Positions 1 through 7,762 of a DNA stretch of 64,000 nucleotides are shown in pieces. Position numbers and translations under genes: made by a program. Position 1 is the stretch's first letter; every line of letters starts with the position of its first letter. The stretch spans positions 62,001-126,000 of the forward strand of contig DASYYZ010000055.1 of NCBI GenBank assembly GCA_035946735.1, written 5' to 3'. The notes under the pieces were generated by a model. That model did not search any database, was not told the DNA's origin, and saw nothing but the letters and a program-made list of their open reading frames with translations. The DNA is from Gp13-AA77 sp035946735 (GTDB taxonomy: Bacteria; Acidobacteriota; Terriglobia; UBA7540).

Positions 1-171
1 GTTTTGCCCCCCGGTGACCAGCAAGATATCGTGGATGCCGGCATTCACCAGCGTCTGGATGGGATAAAACACCATCGGCCGGTCGTGGATCGGCAGCAAA
101 TGCTTGTTCGTGACCCGGGTGAGCGGAGACAGACGCGACCCGGTCCCGCCGGCGAGAATCACACCTTTCAT
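1..171 (-). CDS. rmlA: Sugar-1-phosphate nucleotidyltransferase, RmlA-type (5' part only)
   Basis: This is the first 57 codons of a gene that runs off the left edge; the ATG is at 171. The N-terminus carries the nucleotidyltransferase signature: LAGGTGSRLSPLT at residues 6-18, then NKHLLPI and RPMVFYPI at about residues 22-38. These form the NTP-binding loop and the following strand in glucose-1-phosphate thymidylyltransferases. By family knowledge the enzyme activates a hexose 1-phosphate to a dTDP-sugar, usually for dTDP-rhamnose or other deoxysugars, in the cytoplasm. The short-form RmlA signature fits better than UTP-glucose or GDP-mannose enzymes, but the sugar specificity residues lie outside the window. 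It is transcribed in the same direction as the carbamoyltransferase operon to its right, about 200 bp away. Confidence 0.85.
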   Translation of the reverse strand, partial: MKGVILAGGTGSRLSPLTRVTNKHLLPIHDRPMVFYPIQTLVNAGIHDILLVTGGQN

Positions 172-378
172 GCGGCCATCTCCAAGGAGGGCGGATGCGG
201 CCGTACCGCTGGGCCTCCCTCCTTCGCTTGATTTCGAATATTGCGGCTGCGAAGGGTGAAGCGGGTGAGGAATACAGCCGGAAAGCTCCCGGCCCTCACA
301 ACATCACAGCCGGGGAGTATAGCAGTTGGCGGGCGCGAGGGCAAGATTGTTGCGACTAGAGTAGGCTATTGTTATAGC

Positions 379-2163
379 TTACAGCGCGGTTTTTTCGACA
401 ATAAAATTGTCGAGAACCAGGGCATCCATCTCGCTCTGTGAGAAAGTATTGAAAGCATTGGCCGGCGTGGTGACGATCGGCTCGCCCCTCAGGTTAAAAG
501 ACGTGTTCAAAATCACCGGAGTGCCGGTCGCCTGCCCGAATCGCTCGATCAGGCTGTAGTAGCGCGGGCTCTGATCGCGGAACACCGTCTGCAGCCGGCC
601 GGTTCCGTCCACGTGCGTGATGGCCGGCAATTTGTGCTTTTTATCTTCCTTCACCGGGACCACATAGAGCATGTAGCGCGCGGGATAATGCCGCATCGGG
701 TCCTCGAGCTCGAAGTAGTCCTGAGCCCGCTCCGCCAGGATCGAAGGGGCGAAGGGGCGGTAAGGCTCGCGGAACTTGATCTTAGTATTGACGATGTCTT
801 TCATGTCCGGATTGCCCGGATCTGCGATGATGCTCCTGTTGCCGAGCGCGCGCGGTCCCCACTCGAACCGGCCCTGGTACCAGCCGATCACCTTCCCGCT
901 CTTCAGATGGTCCACCACGCGGTCGAGCAGCCGGTCTTCGCTGTCGTAAACCTGATAGGGAATGTTGCTGCCATCCAGAAACGACCGGATCTCGCCGGCG
1001 TTGTAGTGCCGGCCCCAGTAAGCATTGTCCATGCGGAAAACGCGCGGCTTGCCGAGCAGCGTGTTGTAGGCCCATAGCGCCGCTCCAAGCGATCCTCCGC
1101 CGTCGCCCGCCGCCGGCTGGACGAAAATCTCTTCGAACGCAGTTTCATTCAGGATACGAGTGTTGGCCACGCTGTTAAGGCCCACGCCCCCGGCGATGCA
1201 AAGCTTCGTCTGGCCGGTCATTTTCTGAAGATTCCTGGCCATGCCTACCAGCAGCTCCTCGGTGACTTTCTGGATGCTGGCGGCGATGTCGGCGTAATGC
1301 TGATTCAGCTTGCAAAGCTCGTTGTAATTGCCTGGCTGGGCGCCGAAGTAGGAAGGAAAGCCCGTGCCCGCCGTGAAAAAGTGCAGGCTGCTTGGCCTGG
1401 GGTCGCCAAAAAGCGCCGCAAATCGACCGTTATAGGTTTTGTCGGTGGAATGGTGGAAGGAGAAGTAGTCCATGTCCAGAGCAAAAGACCCGTCGCTGTT
1501 CTGCCGCACCACCTTCCAGACCTTGTCCATGTAGCGAGGCACGCCGTAGGGCGCCATCCCCATCACCTTGTATTCACCCTCGTTCACCTCGAAACCCAGA
1601 AACGCCGTGAAGGCGCTATACAGCAAGCCCACCGAGTGCGGGAAATCCATCTGCTTCAGGAGCCGGATATCCGATCCTTTACCCATTCCATAGGTGGCCG
1701 TCACCCACTCGCCCACGCCGTCTACGGTCAGAATTGCCGCCTCGTCGTAGGGCGAACAGAGATAGGCGCTCGCGGCGTGAGACAGGTGATGATCCGAAAA
1801 CAGCACTTTGTCCTTGGTGACGCCGAGTTCGGCCTCGAGTGTGCTCGCCACCCAGAGCTTGTCCACCACCCAGGTGATCATCGACTCGCGGAAGACCTTC
1901 CAGGACTGCGGGTAAGTCTGGAGCACGGTGGCCAGGATGCGGTCAAGCTTGCGAAACGGCTTCTCGAAGAAGACGACGTAGTCCAAGTCCTTTCCGGTGA
2001 TGCCGCCCGCTTCCAGGCAGTAGTTGATGGCGTTCTTCGGAAAGTCGAAGTCGTGCTTTTTCCGGGAAAAGCGCTCCTCTTCCGAGGCAGCGATAAGCTG
2101 GCCATCGCGAATGAGCGAGGCTGCGGCGTCATGGTAGTAACAGGAGACTCCTAAAATATTCAC
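379..2163 (-). CDS. Carbamoyltransferase, NodU/CmcH family
   Basis: This 594-residue protein, counted from a GTG start at 2163, transfers a carbamoyl group from carbamoyl phosphate to a hydroxyl of a small molecule or sugar. The GTG is chosen because homology begins at NILGVSCYYHDAAASLI and an AGAGG ribosome-binding site precedes it. Visible family marks are EEERFSRKKHD near residue 29, the metal-binding segment HHLSHAASAY near residue 125, and the C-terminal domain motif EWGPRALGNRSI near residue 433. The length is typical of the family. The gene starts 4 bp after the stop of the SxtJ-like gene, so the two are very probably co-transcribed. The substrate cannot be read from the sequence; cell-surface glycans, antibiotics and saxitoxin-like compounds are all known in the family. 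Confidence 0.93.
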   Translation of the reverse strand: MNILGVSCYYHDAAASLIRDGQLIAASEEERFSRKKHDFDFPKNAINYCLEAGGITGKDLDYVVFFEKPFRKLDRILATVLQTYPQSWKVFRESMITWVVDKLWVASTLEAELGVTKDKVLFSDHHLSHAASAYLCSPYDEAAILTVDGVGEWVTATYGMGKGSDIRLLKQMDFPHSVGLLYSAFTAFLGFEVNEGEYKVMGMAPYGVPRYMDKVWKVVRQNSDGSFALDMDYFSFHHSTDKTYNGRFAALFGDPRPSSLHFFTAGTGFPSYFGAQPGNYNELCKLNQHYADIAASIQKVTEELLVGMARNLQKMTGQTKLCIAGGVGLNSVANTRILNETAFEEIFVQPAAGDGGGSLGAALWAYNTLLGKPRVFRMDNAYWGRHYNAGEIRSFLDGSNIPYQVYDSEDRLLDRVVDHLKSGKVIGWYQGRFEWGPRALGNRSIIADPGNPDMKDIVNTKIKFREPYRPFAPSILAERAQDYFELEDPMRHYPARYMLYVVPVKEDKKHKLPAITHVDGTGRLQTVFRDQSPRYYSLIERFGQATGTPVILNTSFNLRGEPIVTTPANAFNTFSQSEMDALVLDNFIVEKTAL

Positions 2164-2167
2164 GGGA

Positions 2168-2581
2168 TTATTGCCTCTTAGCCCACGGCATATCCATCTT
2201 CTCTTGAGAATGTTCGATCCAGGCGGTGGGGAGTTTCTTGATGCGAAGAGGGTCCGCCAGCAAACGCGCCAGCAGCCCAAAAGGAAGAATAATGATGGCG
2301 TAAATGAGGGTCAATATCAGCCGCGCCTGGAAATTTCCGATGCCTTTTGCCAGACCCGGCCAGACCTTCCAAATGAGAAAGACTGTCACGAATAAGACCA
2401 GCAGCACTCGCAGTCGCGGGCTGGGCAGAATGTGACCTAAGGGAGCCCACGCCGCCCAGAGCACTGCGGCGCAAAGAAGCGTAAGGATCACCCGAGCCCA
2501 GAGGCTTTTCAACAACCCCGTTGATTCCGCCTGCGGCGCGCCCATGGCGTGGGGTAGACCGGCCGATACAGTTTGTGACAT
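2168..2581 (-). CDS. SxtJ-family small membrane protein
   Basis: This 137-residue protein starts at ATG 2581 (MSQTVSAGL), with a GGGGA ribosome-binding site just upstream. It has three hydrophobic stretches, at about residues 30-48, 55-72 and 90-108, and ends with the charged motif DPLRIKKLPTAWI followed by a short tail. That ending is characteristic of SxtJ-like proteins encoded beside carbamoyltransferases, named from the saxitoxin cluster. The role is unknown. It lies between a DUF5989 gene and the carbamoyltransferase in one transcription unit, with only 4 bp before the latter. I infer a membrane-anchored accessory to the carbamoylation step. The family call rests on recalled similarity and context. 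Confidence 0.75.
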   Translation of the reverse strand: MSQTVSAGLPHAMGAPQAESTGLLKSLWARVILTLLCAAVLWAAWAPLGHILPSPRLRVLLVLFVTVFLIWKVWPGLAKGIGNFQARLILTLIYAIIILPFGLLARLLADPLRIKKLPTAWIEHSQEKMDMPWAKRQ

Positions 2582-2644
2582 TCTGTCCCCTCGGGCTGAA
2601 ATGACGAAGCAGCCCCTAAAAAGGTCAAATTTGAACTCAGGTGA

Positions 2645-2664
2645 GGCCGGCCCTTCGACCGGCC
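2645..2664. repeat. Inverted repeat between DUF5989 and SxtJ-like genes
   Basis: The arms GGCCGG and CCGGCC are perfect and are separated by 8 bases. The hairpin lies in the 100 bp between the two genes. There is no T-run, so it is not a convincing intrinsic terminator; it may stabilise or attenuate the operon mRNA. Confidence 0.35.
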
Positions 2665-2681
2665 CGATAAGAGCGTAAACC

Positions 2682-2861
2682 CTAGAAGAGTGTGTAAATG
2701 AAAGGTGCAATCACAGCGCTTTGCGCCAGGATCAGCAGCACTCCCATGGCGAGAAGCACCACAATGACGGGGACGAGCCACCAACGCTTGCCACCCCAGA
2801 AGTGACCAAGAAGCTCACCCGCGATTCCGAAGCGCCTCCGCGCGACCTGGACGAAACCCAT
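2682..2861 (-). CDS. DUF5989 family small membrane protein
   Basis: This is a 59-residue protein if it starts at ATG 2861 (MGFVQVARR), which has GGAGGG just upstream; an in-frame ATG at 2891 would add 10 residues. It contains an amphipathic N-terminus, the motif GGKRWWLVPV, one transmembrane helix of about 20 residues and the ending APFIYTLF. This matches the DUF5989 family, typically 50-60 residues and found next to carbamoyltransferases (SxtK-like). The function is unknown. It is the first gene of the DUF5989/SxtJ/carbamoyltransferase unit. The short length and conserved ending suggest a structural membrane partner rather than an enzyme; that is inference. Confidence 0.75.
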   Translation of the reverse strand: MGFVQVARRRFGIAGELLGHFWGGKRWWLVPVIVVLLAMGVLLILAQSAVIAPFIYTLF

Positions 2862-3223
2862 AGACCCTCCCAACCTCAACAAGAACGACATTAGCTAGCC
2901 CTGAATGGACCTCAGATACAAAATCCTGGAGCGCCTTGCCGGATCCGGCAAGGCAAAACACACGAGCCAACTCCCAGTCTGAGTTGGAGAATATACCACA
3001 CTTTGGCAGGGGATGTACACTTAACCGACTTGCAGTTACATCTTTGTGTTATAAGATCCGCGGGGCGGCCAGAAGAGAGTACTGCTTGTAATCTGATGTT
3101 TACCAAGCGTGGACGAATAGCCGCGTACGAATTGAAACTAAAGCCGGAGGATTGTGATGGACGTGAGATCGGAGGCCGGGGCCCCAGCCGCAGCCGGGAC
3201 CCGGCACCGAGGGGGAGGGAAAA
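2862..3223. other. Gene-free interval upstream of the carbamoyltransferase operon
   Basis: I see no convincing coding region in these 360 bp. It should hold the promoter of the leftward operon and the 3' end of the leftward low-complexity gene. The only clear structure is the 22-bp palindrome at 2933-2954. Confidence 0.5.
2933..2954. repeat. Perfect 22-bp palindrome upstream of the DUF5989 operon
   Basis: GCCTTGCCGGA is followed directly by its reverse complement TCCGGCAAGGC. It sits about 70-90 bp upstream of the DUF5989 start codon. No T-run follows on either strand, which argues against an intrinsic terminator; an operator for the carbamoyltransferase operon or a cruciform is possible. 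Confidence 0.5.
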
Positions 3224-4366
3224 CTAGCGCCGGCCATAGAAGCCGCGACCATAAAATCCGCGGCCCCAGTAGGCCCGGCCCCAATAGCCGCCATAGAAAC
3301 GCGGCCCCCACCAAAAGGCGACCGAAGGACCCCAATAGGGATAATAGCCTGGCCCGCCGTAATAGTAGGGCGCTCGTGGCGGACAGCCGTAACCATAGCA
3401 AGGCCTCGGGGGCGGCCCCTGGCGGTTGCCCGCCTCTTGCGGGTAGTCGTCCGGACCTGCGTAGTGGAAGGCCTGCGGTGCGTGGGTTGTGGAGATCGTA
3501 ACTGGAGCCGACGTCTCGAACGTCAGCATTCCCTCGGGATAGACCTCCGTCGGACGGCCTCGCGTCAGCAGCACGCCCAGAATGCCCACGGCAGCCCCTG
3601 CCCCTGCGCCGATCGCAGCACCGTTCCCAACGTCCCAGGGCTTTGCGACGGAAGCGCCCACCGCCGTGCCGAGAACCGTCGTTCCTGCCACCGCCGCCGC
3701 GTCGCGTCCATTTGAGGTCGGACCATTTCGGCCTGAGAGCTGAGTCTGGATCGGCACCGGCTGACCGTCCGCCAGGGTGAGCGTGGTAAGCTGCAGAGCC
3801 AGGCGTGAGACTCCCTTCACCATCCCTGCCTTCTTCGCTTCTACCACGCGGCCGCCGACTGTTTCACCGGGCTCGGCCACTACCACGCCGTCCACGATTA
3901 GAGGCTGCGCGAGCGTGGCCGTGAAGGCGTCGCCTGCCTGATTGCGATCGGAGGAGAGGAACTGATTCACCCGGACCCTTACAAAGGCTCCCGACCTAAG
4001 AGTCAGTTGCGCGGGAACCGGAGGCGGCGCCTGATAATTTCCCTGGGACTCCGGAGCGTTCCCCTGTTGCGGCGGATAGTTTCCTTGTTGAGGAGGATAG
4101 TTCCCTTGGGGTGGCGGATAGTTCCCCTGCTGTTGATTCGGAGGCGCATCGACCACGGGCGCCGGACTTTGAGGCTGGTTCTGCGGCGGGTTAGAAAAGT
4201 ACTGCCAGGTCCCGGGCCGCGCTCCATTCGCTTGCGCCGGTGGAGTCTGATCCGGCGGTTGATCCTGCTGATCCTGTGCAAAGCCGAGGCTTGATAGCGC
4301 CAGGAGACAGACACCCATCAAGTACACATAAGTAGAGCGGATTCGCTTGGTTTCTGTGGTGCTCAT
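3224..4366 (-). CDS. Exported low-complexity protein with glycine-zipper segment and Tyr/Gly-rich tail
   Basis: This 380-residue protein starts at ATG 4366 (MSTTETKRI), with AGGGA upstream. Residues 10-30 form a signal peptide. A Gln/Pro/Asn region with three to four repeats of QGNYPPQ follows, then a compact domain from about residue 120 (LRSGAFVRVRVNQ, SDRNQAGDAF, GETVGGRVVEAKKAG). That domain resembles outer-surface modules of the TrbI/conjugal or DUF-type beta-barrel proteins. A Gly/Ala-rich hydrophobic stretch (GNGAAIGAGAGAAVGILG) looks like a glycine zipper. The tail is rich in Tyr, Gly, Trp and Arg (YWGRGFYGRGFYGRR). I do not recognise a function; envelope location is inferred. It is monocistronic, with HIT and RlpA genes further upstream in the same direction. 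Confidence 0.7.
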   Translation of the reverse strand: MSTTETKRIRSTYVYLMGVCLLALSSLGFAQDQQDQPPDQTPPAQANGARPGTWQYFSNPPQNQPQSPAPVVDAPPNQQQGNYPPPQGNYPPQQGNYPPQQGNAPESQGNYQAPPPVPAQLTLRSGAFVRVRVNQFLSSDRNQAGDAFTATLAQPLIVDGVVVAEPGETVGGRVVEAKKAGMVKGVSRLALQLTTLTLADGQPVPIQTQLSGRNGPTSNGRDAAAVAGTTVLGTAVGASVAKPWDVGNGAAIGAGAGAAVGILGVLLTRGRPTEVYPEGMLTFETSAPVTISTTHAPQAFHYAGPDDYPQEAGNRQGPPPRPCYGYGCPPRAPYYYGGPGYYPYWGPSVAFWWGPRFYGGYWGRAYWGRGFYGRGFYGRR

Positions 4367-4576
4367 AGGTCTATGTCCCTTCCGTTCCTTCTCACGAGCA
4401 CCACTATCAGGCACCCACCTTGCCAAACGCGGCCTCACGCTAACCTGCTCAACCTAAACCAATAACATTCATATCCGTGTCGCGGACGCCTGAGGGGTTG
4501 GCTATAATCAACCGTCATGGTGGATTTCAACCAGCCTGGCGTGCCTTGGAAACGCTTTGGCCGTGCCCGCCCCAGC

Positions 4577-4921
4577 TTATCCCGGTGGCCAGTGGAACAC
4601 CCGTCCTCCCAGGACGTGGACGTGCAAGTGAAATACCGATTGCCCAGCGCCGGCGCCGTTATTGATCACCGTGCGATAACCGCTCGATTCGATCCCGCGC
4701 TGGCGAGCGAGTTCAGTGGCAACGTGAAAGAGATGTCCGATCAGACCTTCGTCTTCAGGTTCCATGACACCGAGGCTTTCTAGGTGAGCCCGCGGTATCA
4801 CGAGGAGATGGACTGGCGCCTGCGGGTGCAGATCCTCGATCGCAATCGCGGTCTCATCCTCGAACACGATCTTGGCAGGGGTCTCCCGCCGGATGATTCT
4901 GCAGAAGATGCAGTTTCCCAT
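4577..4921 (-). CDS. HIT family nucleotide-binding protein (HINT-type)
   Basis: This 114-residue protein starts at ATG 4921 (MGNCIFCRII); an alternative ATG at 4942 would add seven residues. HIT proteins hydrolyse AMP-linked phosphoramidates or act on AMP-lysine and similar substrates. The HINT pattern is clear. There is a CIFC zinc-binding-type N-terminus, then ETPAKIVFEDETAIAIEDLHPQAP, IPRAHLESL and NNGAGAGQSVFHLHVHVLGG with the catalytic HxHxH triad at about residues 97-101. The C-terminus is slightly shortened, ending in FHWPPG. It is a single-gene unit in the same direction as RlpA. The physiological substrate cannot be inferred. Confidence 0.93.
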   Translation of the reverse strand: MGNCIFCRIIRRETPAKIVFEDETAIAIEDLHPQAPVHLLVIPRAHLESLGVMEPEDEGLIGHLFHVATELARQRGIESSGYRTVINNGAGAGQSVFHLHVHVLGGRVFHWPPG

Positions 4922-4992
4922 GGCTGAACCCCAACCCTCCATTCATGAAACTGCCGAAGCGCTTTGGAGTGCGGCTTGAACACCCACAAGGC

Positions 4993-5892
4993 CTAATTCA
5001 ATCGCACTACAAACGTGTCGGTTGCCAAGCCAGCCTCCAACAATTGCCGGGCCAGTTCCTGTGCCGCCTCCCCGCTCGACTCCTGGCCTACCCGCACGCG
5101 ATGGTAGAGGCCATCGCCGCGATCAAAGCTCTGAATGATGACGGGCTGGAAGCGCTCTGCGATGCGGTCGCGCAAGCGGTCTGCATTGGCGCGGTCGCGG
5201 AAGGCGCCCACCTGAACGGCGAAGATGCCAGGCTCGCTCAGCACCGCCGGATTCAGAATCTCAAGCTGCACGCGGGCGATCCCCGGGCCGATCAGTCCGA
5301 TCGCCTTGGCGGCGGCGTACGAGAGGTCGATGATGCGGCCGTTGACGAAAGGTCCGCGATCGTTGATCCGCACCACCGCCGCCTGTCCGTTGTCGAGATC
5401 ATGTACCCGCACCTCGGTTCCAAACGGTAAAGTCTTGTGGGCTGCCGTCATGTCATACATGTTGTAGATCTCGCCGTCGGCCGCGGGACGCCCGTGAAAA
5501 GGATGACCGTACCATGACGCCATTCCCGATTCGCCTTGGACCATAGGGGCTGCAGGAACAGGCTTGTTGCCGCCTGACGAAGGAGGTCTGTTGGGAGCGC
5601 TCGGAGGGCTGGTGCCCGGGGGCACGGGCTGAGCTGCAGCGGCACCACCCGGCGCAGCCGCAGCCCCCGGTGGAGGATAGGCGGGCGCCCCGTGCTTATG
5701 GTGATGACGGTGAAGGCAGCCGCTTGAAAGGACCGCTGCCAGCGCCAGCGCGAGCCCTCTGGCTCGGGTCAAGCAAATGTGCTCGGCGGCATCCGCGCGC
5801 GTCCACGCTCTTGCGCGCCGGCTGCGCTCCCTGCGGCGGCTTATCGGCAAGATCACCTCAGGGTTTTGGCGTCTTCTGCAGACTATCGGCAA
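4993..5892 (-). CDS. rlpA: RlpA-like septal ring lytic transglycosylase with SPOR domain
   Basis: RlpA cleaves peptidoglycan strands lacking stem peptides at the division septum. The double-psi beta-barrel is visible from MASWYGHPFHGR through INDRGPFVNGRIIDLSYAAA, with the conserved catalytic Asp and His region. It is followed by a SPOR-type domain (FAVQVGAFRDRANADRLRDRI to the end) that binds denuded glycan. The N-terminus has a lipobox-like ALAAVLSSGC ahead of His- and Pro-rich linkers, so a periplasm-facing lipoprotein is likely. The start is uncertain: the longest reading frame gives 299 residues but overlaps the upstream gene by 35 bp, and a TTG at 5772 placed just before the hydrophobic stretch is a plausible alternative. 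The small coiled-coil gene lies immediately upstream. Confidence 0.9.
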   Translation of the reverse strand: MPIVCRRRQNPEVILPISRRRERSRRARAWTRADAAEHICLTRARGLALALAAVLSSGCLHRHHHKHGAPAYPPPGAAAAPGGAAAAQPVPPGTSPPSAPNRPPSSGGNKPVPAAPMVQGESGMASWYGHPFHGRPAADGEIYNMYDMTAAHKTLPFGTEVRVHDLDNGQAAVVRINDRGPFVNGRIIDLSYAAAKAIGLIGPGIARVQLEILNPAVLSEPGIFAVQVGAFRDRANADRLRDRIAERFQPVIIQSFDRGDGLYHRVRVGQESSGEAAQELARQLLEAGLATDTFVVRLN

Positions 5893-6031
5893 GCTCGCCC
5901 AGACGCGAAGCGATCTTGCGCAGCCCTTCCGCCATCTCGTGGCGGGTGGTGGGCTTCACCTCGCGGTTCAGCCACTTCTTCAGATTGTCGATTTCCTTGT
6001 CGACGGATCGGCCCACATCTTCAAAGCTCAT
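5858..6031 (-). CDS. Small charged helical protein of unknown function
   Basis: This 57-residue protein starts at ATG 6031 (MSFEDVGRSV), preceded by CAGGAG at good spacing. It is almost entirely predicted helix with alternating charged and hydrophobic residues (VDKEIDNLKKWLNREV, LRKIASRLGELADSL), so a small coiled coil or helix-hairpin is likely. I recognise no family. It lies immediately upstream of rlpA in the same direction and could be co-transcribed with it; a role in the envelope or as a protein partner is speculative. The longer open frame upstream lacks a ribosome-binding site. Confidence 0.6.
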   Translation of the reverse strand: MSFEDVGRSVDKEIDNLKKWLNREVKPTTRHEMAEGLRKIASRLGELADSLQKTPKP

Positions 6032-6218
6032 CTCAGCTCGCTCCTGCCCCATTCTATCTATTGCGCTCGCTGGACAAAAGAATTTCGAATGTGAAAAGAT
6101 GAGATGACGACGATGGTTCGAGGGTTTGAACCGGGGGACCTTGGAACCGTCCAAGCCCTCCTTGTTAGGCTTTTGGCTGGAACCAGCTTTCCGTCAACCT
6201 TCTGTCGTTCTCAGACGC

Positions 6219-7115
6219 ATGTTCGGATCACGCGAATCCAATCCCTCTTCCGCATATAAGATGTGTCCCTCCTGCCGGGGCCTCATCGAACGCAACGCCA
6301 GCGTCTGCCCGCTCTGCGGCGCCGCGGCGCGTCCGGCTCGCGCCCGTGGATCGGACGGCGGCGGGAGCAATCGCATCCTCGGCATCATTCCCATACCGGG
6401 TACGGCTACGGCGCTCCTGATTGCGGTGAACATCGCCATGTTCGGCATAACCTGGTATCTCTCTCAGGTGAAGGCTTCCGCTGTCGCCGGCGGGAGCGGA
6501 GGATTTGCGGACATCAATCCAACTGTGGTGTTGAGTCTCGGAGCCAAGGTTGGCATTCAGTACCTTGCCCCCACCGGCCAGTGGTGGCGGCTGGTCACGG
6601 CCATGTTCCTTCATTTCGGTCTGCTCCACATTTTCATGAACATGTGGTGTCTGGTCGATCTGGGACCCATGGTGGAGTCCCTTTTCACCAAGACAAAATT
6701 TATCGTGCTGTATCTCGTGACCGGGGTGGCGGGATTCGCCCTTAGCACCGTTGCCAGTTCAGGGATTTCGGCGGGAGCTTCCAGCCCCGTCATGGGCCTG
6801 ATCGGCATCCTGATCGGGGTCAGCTTTCACCACGGCGGACTCGGCAAATCCTACCGCTCGCAATTGTGGCGCTGGGTCATCTACATCGGAGTCCTGGGCG
6901 TCCTGGGACCCATGTTCGGCTTCGGCGGGGTGGATAACGCCGCCCACATCGGAGGATTTCTTTCAGGCCTGACGCTCGGATACCTGATACCCGAAGGCGA
7001 TCCCGAGACGCGCCGCGCCGAGATCCTGTGGAACACGCTGTCGGTATTTTCCGTCCTCATCATCGCGGGCTCTTTCGCCTTGATGGCACTGCAACTGAAT
7101 CCCACCCTCAAGTAG
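6219..7115 (+). CDS. Rhomboid-family intramembrane protease with N-terminal zinc ribbon
   Basis: This is a 298-residue protein from ATG 6219. Residues 15-33 form a zinc ribbon (CPSCRGL and CPLCGAA), followed by six or seven transmembrane segments. Rhomboid marks are the HFGLLHIFMNMW segment (HxxxN oxyanion region), GASSPVMGLIG with the presumed nucleophile Ser, and the late NAAHIGGFLSG with the catalytic His. Rhomboids cleave transmembrane segments of client proteins. The serine motif reads G-A-S-S instead of the usual G-x-S-G, which may affect activity. It is convergent with the 64-residue gene, overlapping it by 8 bp. The ribosome-binding site is weak, and an upstream in-frame ATG at 6126 is less likely. 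Confidence 0.88.
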   Translation: MFGSRESNPSSAYKMCPSCRGLIERNASVCPLCGAAARPARARGSDGGGSNRILGIIPIPGTATALLIAVNIAMFGITWYLSQVKASAVAGGSGGFADINPTVVLSLGAKVGIQYLAPTGQWWRLVTAMFLHFGLLHIFMNMWCLVDLGPMVESLFTKTKFIVLYLVTGVAGFALSTVASSGISAGASSPVMGLIGILIGVSFHHGGLGKSYRSQLWRWVIYIGVLGVLGPMFGFGGVDNAAHIGGFLSGLTLGYLIPEGDPETRRAEILWNTLSVFSVLIIAGSFALMALQLNPTLK

Positions 7116-7302
7116 GGCTTTCCTTCCCGTCCGTCGGCTCTTTCCGCAAGTCGCTCGCAGGAGGCTTGGGCCTGGAGCGGCTGAAAAGTGCGGCCGACTC
7201 TCGCGCGGCTTCCACCATTCGGATCTTTTCCGGCCACGATAGGGCGGCGCGACGTTTTTGCCATTCGGCCTGTCGCTCTAGAAGTTTACGGAGATCATCC
7301 AT
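7108..7302 (-). CDS. Small antitoxin-like helical protein (orphan)
   Basis: This is a 64-residue protein with ATG at 7302 and a GAGG site upstream. The first 40 residues (MDDLRKLLERQAEWQKRRAA, then SWPEKIRMVEAARESAAL) are helical and strongly charged. They resemble small proteins commonly found just ahead of toxin-like genes. No toxin follows here: the next gene is the convergent rhomboid. The protein sits directly downstream of the decayed copy of the malate synthase 3' end and may have been the original neighbour of aceB before the DUF433/DUF5615 pair arrived. The function is unknown. Confidence 0.5.
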   Translation of the reverse strand: MDDLRKLLERQAEWQKRRAALSWPEKIRMVEAARESAALFSRSRPKPPASDLRKEPTDGKESPT

Positions 7303-7331
7303 TCAGAAACCTCGTCTGGAATCGCTCCCAC

Positions 7332-7391
7332 GCCTCTGTCTGTCGATGTAGTAGCAGGCGATCAAGGTGGAACTCCGGGAACTCCGCGCGT
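7332..7391 (-). pseudogene. Decayed duplicate of the aceB 3' end
   Basis: About 55 bp reproduce the last codons of the intact malate synthase at 8051-8108 with a few substitutions and a 2-base deletion. The shared blocks include gtcgatgtagt, aggcgatcaaggt and ggaactccgggaactc. Read on the minus strand, it begins AEFPEF as in the intact gene and then frameshifts. It starts right at the stop codon of the DUF5615 gene, so the toxin-antitoxin pair lies exactly between the two copies. Confidence 0.75.
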
Positions 7392-7393
7392 TT

Positions 7394-7762
7394 CTATCTT
7401 TTCAAGGGTAATAATCGAATTCGGTTCTGTGCGATGTCCACAGTAACGATAGCGCCTGCTTCGAGTTGGCGGTAGCAAGCCTCAATGGCCCGGAGGACGA
7501 GCGTTCCGATCGCGGCCGGAAGAACATCTTGGGTGCGAACCTGAATGACGCTTGGACCGGGGGACTTGCGCGCAGCCAGAAGCATCCCAAAATCGAGGTC
7601 GTGAGTGAATAGCGTGAACCCGTTGGAGCCGGCGTAACCAAGGATTTGCGAATCCGGAGCCGATGCCTCGCCGACCGTGGACCAGTGGACAGCCTCAATT
7701 TCATGCTCCACAAGAAACGGGACCCAGAGCGGGCTCAGGTTCATGTCAATCAGGATTGTCAT
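7394..7762 (-). CDS. DUF5615 PIN-like toxin of a type II toxin-antitoxin pair
   Basis: This 122-residue protein has a PIN-like (Mut7-C) fold. Acidic residues at ILIDMNLSP (first catalytic-type Asp) and LFTHDLDFGMLL (the conserved HDxDF motif) are visible. Proteins of this family are predicted RNases acting as toxins beside DUF433 antitoxins. The ATG overlaps the DUF433 stop by 4 bases (ATGA), which implies translational coupling. The frame is intact and the acidic residues are present, so the toxin is probably functional. Its stop codon abuts the duplicated aceB segment. Confidence 0.88.
   Translation of the reverse strand: MTILIDMNLSPLWVPFLVEHEIEAVHWSTVGEASAPDSQILGYAGSNGFTLFTHDLDFGMLLAARKSPGPSVIQVRTQDVLPAAIGTLVLRAIEACYRQLEAGAIVTVDIAQNRIRLLPLKR

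Noticed and set aside
613..1077. Long open frame antisense to the carbamoyltransferase
   Set aside because: It lies wholly inside a well-conserved gene on the other strand, has no ribosome-binding site and no recognisable domain; it is a G+C-rich codon shadow.
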